Shown piece after piece: positions 61,811-64,000 of a stretch of DNA of 64,000 nucleotides. The notes beneath the pieces are model-generated. The model ran no database searches. It saw nothing but the letters and a program-made list of their open reading frames with translations, and was not told the origin of the DNA. The stretch is taken from NCBI RefSeq assembly GCF_027111355.2, contig NZ_CP114291.2, forward strand, positions 2,356,001 through 2,420,000, given 5' to 3'. This DNA comes from Flavobacterium eburneipallidum. GTDB lineage: Bacteria; Bacteroidota; Bacteroidia; Flavobacteriales; Flavobacteriaceae. Position numbers and translations under genes: made by a program. The first letter of the stretch is position 1. Every line of letters starts with the position of its first letter.

Positions 61811-61908
61811 AATAAAGAAAAAAAGTCTATTCCTTTATATCATTTTCTGTTTTCTAAATTCATTTAGAAAAACACACCACAATCACAAAGTTTAAATTAA
61901 CAAAAAAC

Positions 61909-61987
61909 AACGGCGATAATCGCCGTTAAAATTATTTTACATAAACTAAATAATTTACATTATCTTTGTATAACGGCGATTAACACC
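61909..61987 (+). promoter_or_regulatory. AbiE promoter with flanking operator repeats
   Basis: A -7 box TATCTTTG (61961-61968) is flanked by a near-perfect palindrome AACGGCGATAATCGCCGTT (61909-61927) upstream and a related half-repeat AACGGCGATTAACACCG (61972-61988) downstream. AbiEi antitoxins of type IV systems bind inverted repeats in their promoters and repress them. The layout fits negative autoregulation. The gap from 61811 to 61908 shows no gene. Confidence 0.6.
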
Positions 61988-62010
61988 GCAATAAGCTAAA
62001 CTTTTAAATT

Positions 62011-62793
62011 ATGGCTGTAAATGTAATACGAAGAAAAGAGTTATACGAAATAATGCCCGAGGGTTTAGTAACTACTCATAAGTGGCTTATGGAAAATAAT
62101 TTAAGCCGTCACGCAATAGATAATTTGGTAAAAAGCAATCAACTAGAATCTATCAGCAAAGGGGTTTATGTTAGAAATATCAGCAAAATAACTTGGCAAT
62201 CCGTAGTTTTCTCCTTGCAATCAGTATTGAAATTAGATTTGGTTGTAGGTGGTTTAACAGCACTTGAAATACAGGGATTATCGCATTACTTATCACTTTC
62301 AGAAAATAAAATAGTGCATTTATTTGGAAATGATCTATTGCCAGAATGGGTTACTAATTTAGATTTGAATATAAAATTTGTTAGACATACTACCAATAGT
62401 TTATTTGTCGAAAATAAAGAAAACAAACAATTACATCCTTTTACATCAGAAAGAAATTGGGATAATGACAATAGAAAATTAATACTATCTATCCCAGAAA
62501 GAGCCTATCTCGAAGTATTATTAGACGTACCGCAAAAAACAACTTTTGAACACGCAGACCAATTAATGCAAGGGCTAACAACATTGTCCCCTAGAAATCT
62601 CCAAAAAGTGCTGGAATGCTGTCAAAATGTAAAGGTAAAACGACTTTTCTTTTGGTTTGCAGACCGCCAAAATTATGTTTGGTTGGGTAAAATAAATCGA
62701 GAAAGTATAACATTGGGTTCTGGAAACAGAATGCTCATAAAAGGCGGAAAATTAGATACTAAATATAAAATAACAGTTCCTGAATGGCTTTAG
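62011..62793 (+). CDS. abiEi: AbiEi-type antitoxin / transcriptional regulator
   Basis: The 260-residue protein has an N-terminal winged helix (about 10-55, GLVTTHKWLMENNLSRHAID) and a C-terminal antitoxin-like region with AYLEVLLDVPQKTTFEHADQ. It corresponds to the AbiEi family, which represses its own promoter and neutralises AbiEii. Its stop overlaps the AbiEii start by 10 bp. The pair acts in abortive infection. Confidence 0.88.
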   Translation: MAVNVIRRKELYEIMPEGLVTTHKWLMENNLSRHAIDNLVKSNQLESISKGVYVRNISKITWQSVVFSLQSVLKLDLVVGGLTALEIQGLSHYLSLSENKIVHLFGNDLLPEWVTNLDLNIKFVRHTTNSLFVENKENKQLHPFTSERNWDNDNRKLILSIPERAYLEVLLDVPQKTTFEHADQLMQGLTTLSPRNLQKVLECCQNVKVKRLFFWFADRQNYVWLGKINRESITLGSGNRMLIKGGKLDTKYKITVPEWL

Positions 62794-63755
62794 ACGCAAA
62801 CAATATATACCGCAAACAGGTACAACTTTTAGTCCGTGTTTTACCGTTAGTGGATACTGAAAAATGTTTTGCATTAAAAGGTGGAACAGCAATTAATTTG
62901 TTTTACAGAGCTTTGCCTCGACTTTCTATTGACATTGATTTACTATACATTCCGATGGATGATCGAGATACAGCATTACTAAATATTAGAGAAGCTTTAT
63001 CAAGAATAAGCAAATTGATACAACAAAAAATACCTGGAACCAAAGTACAAAACACACACGACCAAAGCGATGCACTACGCTTAATTGTAAGTCAAGATGA
63101 AATTCGCATCAAAGTAGAATTATCGCCAGTAATCAGAGGAACTGTTTTTTCAGAAGTTAGAATGGAAGTTGTTGAAGAAGTGGAAAGAGAATTTGGATAT
63201 GTAGAAATGCAAGTAGCATCGCTTCCAGATTTATATGCGGGTAAATTATGTGCGGCTTTAGACAGACAACATCCAAGAGATTTATTTGATGTAAAATTTC
63301 TTCTCGAAAACGAAGGTTTAACAGATAATTTACGAAAAACATTCTTAATATTTCTAATAAGTCATCAACGACCAATGTCAGAACTGTTGGCACCAAATCG
63401 AAAAGATATTAGCGAAATCTACGAAACCGAGTTCAAACAAATGGCTGAAGTTGATGTACCTTTAGAACAATTGGAAGAAGCTAGAGAAAATCTAATTTAT
63501 CAAATCAATTCACAAATGACAGAGAATGAAAAGAAATTTCTTTTGTCTTTCAAAAACAAAACTCCTGATTGGAATTTACTAGAAATGGAAAATATTACAG
63601 TAATTGCTAATCTTCCTTCGGTACTTTGGAAAATGATAAATCTTGAAAAAATGCCAACTCATAAGCACAAAGAAGCGTATGATAAATTGCAAAATATACT
63701 ATATACTATATCCAATACAACAAAAATACCCTTTAAAGCATATCCCAAATTCTAA
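62784..63755 (+). CDS. abiEii: AbiEii nucleotidyltransferase toxin
   Basis: The 323-residue protein has the nucleotidyltransferase signature FALKGGTAINLFYRALPRLS followed by IDIDLLY (GG/GS and DxD), and ELSPVIRGT, LYAGKLCAALDRQHPRDLFD (Lys and Asp of the family motif). AbiEii uses nucleotides to inactivate the cell's translation or growth machinery. All catalytic residues seem present. It overlaps abiEi and ends with a strong terminator. Confidence 0.9.
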   Translation: MALDANNIYRKQVQLLVRVLPLVDTEKCFALKGGTAINLFYRALPRLSIDIDLLYIPMDDRDTALLNIREALSRISKLIQQKIPGTKVQNTHDQSDALRLIVSQDEIRIKVELSPVIRGTVFSEVRMEVVEEVEREFGYVEMQVASLPDLYAGKLCAALDRQHPRDLFDVKFLLENEGLTDNLRKTFLIFLISHQRPMSELLAPNRKDISEIYETEFKQMAEVDVPLEQLEEARENLIYQINSQMTENEKKFLLSFKNKTPDWNLLEMENITVIANLPSVLWKMINLEKMPTHKHKEAYDKLQNILYTISNTTKIPFKAYPKF

Positions 63756-63782
63756 ATGATAAAAAAAACGCTACCTTTTGAC

Positions 63783-63817
63783 GCAAGATAAACCCCATAA
63801 TTTGAGGTTTATCTTGC
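63783..63817. terminator. Terminator between abiEii and the TPR gene
   Basis: A 12-bp perfect stem (63783-63794 with 63806-63817) lies between convergent genes, with poor T runs on either side. It may act in both directions. Confidence 0.65.
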
Positions 63818-63841
63818 AACGATTGGTAATATAATTAAGAA

Positions 63842-64000
63842 TTAATTTTGGGACATCATTACTTCGTTTCTGTTTAATTTTCTTAAAATAGAAGCTTTTA
63901 ATTGACGACCTTTATGATTGTGCCAATTCCTAACCAAACAGGATTCTATGCGTTCCAATGCTTCTGACCATTCTCCTTTTATGCTATCAATTTGGGCTAG
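63842..64000 (-). CDS. TPR-type protein, C-terminal part (partial, DUF5107-like)
   Basis: The last 52 codons of a minus-strand gene are visible, from the window edge to the stop at 63842-63844. They read as a TPR helix pair (GEWSEALERIESCLVRN then NHKGRQLKASILRKLNR). This matches the tail of DUF5107/TPR proteins, but the rest of the gene lies outside, so the family is tentative. Confidence 0.45.
   Translation of the reverse strand, partial: LAQIDSIKGEWSEALERIESCLVRNWHNHKGRQLKASILRKLNRNEVMMSQN

Larger units (their letters stand above)
45660..64000. mobile_element. Island 2 (left end only; right boundary not seen)
   Basis: Starts at the shared att repeat and is followed by a second, frameshifted integrase. 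Cargo is a detoxification set, a decayed rteC module, an IS1595-type insertion and an AbiE pair. No third copy of the 33-bp repeat was found up to 64000. The right end is therefore outside the window or lost; the last gene, a TPR-type protein, may already be chromosome. Confidence 0.45.

Overview
The window looks like chromosome of a Flavobacterium-like member of the Bacteroidota. It is AT-rich. Most starts lack a Shine-Dalgarno sequence, and several genes are preceded by a TAnnTTTG -7 box, the promoter signature of this phylum. The gene families also fit: SusC-like TonB receptor, RteC, IntDOT-like tyrosine recombinases, PepSY-like proteins and DUF3347 proteins. The species is an inference.

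Layout. (1) 1-4236 is the end of a type II secretion / type IV pilus-like operon: ATPase tail, secretin, GspL/PilN-like and GspM/PilO-like proteins. (2) A 33-bp perfect direct repeat (4604-4636 and 45660-45692) carries the 3' end of a tRNA-Ser-like gene. An integrase gene follows each copy. I read 4604-45692 as one integrated island, with a second island starting at the shared repeat and running right for an unknown distance. The second integrase is frameshifted.

Island 1. 6.2-16.6 kb holds a two-component system with a TonB-dependent receptor, DUF347 and PepSY-like proteins, a GT9 glycosyltransferase, a PAP2 phosphatase and an LTA-synthase-like sulfatase; together they suggest envelope remodelling. 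16.9-29 kb is a metal-efflux block: an RND pump fused to an outer-membrane factor, its adaptor, metal-binding proteins, a bestrophin-like channel, MgtC and a Zn/Cd/Pb P-type ATPase. 29.2-33.8 kb is a mobile-element core with RteC, an HTH protein, a replication-initiator-like protein and a DnaC-like ATPase. 33.9-35.6 kb is a phosphoribosyltransferase-NADAR pair with its own promoter, possibly an uncharacterised NAD/ADP-ribose conflict system. 35.9-41.2 kb is a copper block (Cys/His-rich proteins, DUF3347 proteins, a heme-binding protein, and a multicopper oxidase with a CopB-like tail). 41.2-42.6 kb is non-coding and rich in long hairpins. 42.6-45.4 kb has small uncharacterised genes, including a four-gene minus-strand operon that resembles a phage lysis or satellite module. 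I saw no relaxase or transfer genes.

Island 2. 47.2-58.6 kb is a detoxification and redox set: two HxlR regulators, a Crp-like regulator, MBL hydrolase, quinone/alkene reductases, SDRs, DoxX, pirin, a luciferase-like oxidoreductase and SnoaL-like proteins. Near-identical terminator/promoter modules recur between these genes. A second, decayed rteC follows; it is split by a 1.8-kb IS1595-type element carrying a membrane-anchored PD-(D/E)xK nuclease-like passenger gene. An AbiEi/AbiEii toxin-antitoxin pair comes next, and the window ends in the 3' part of a TPR-type gene on the minus strand.
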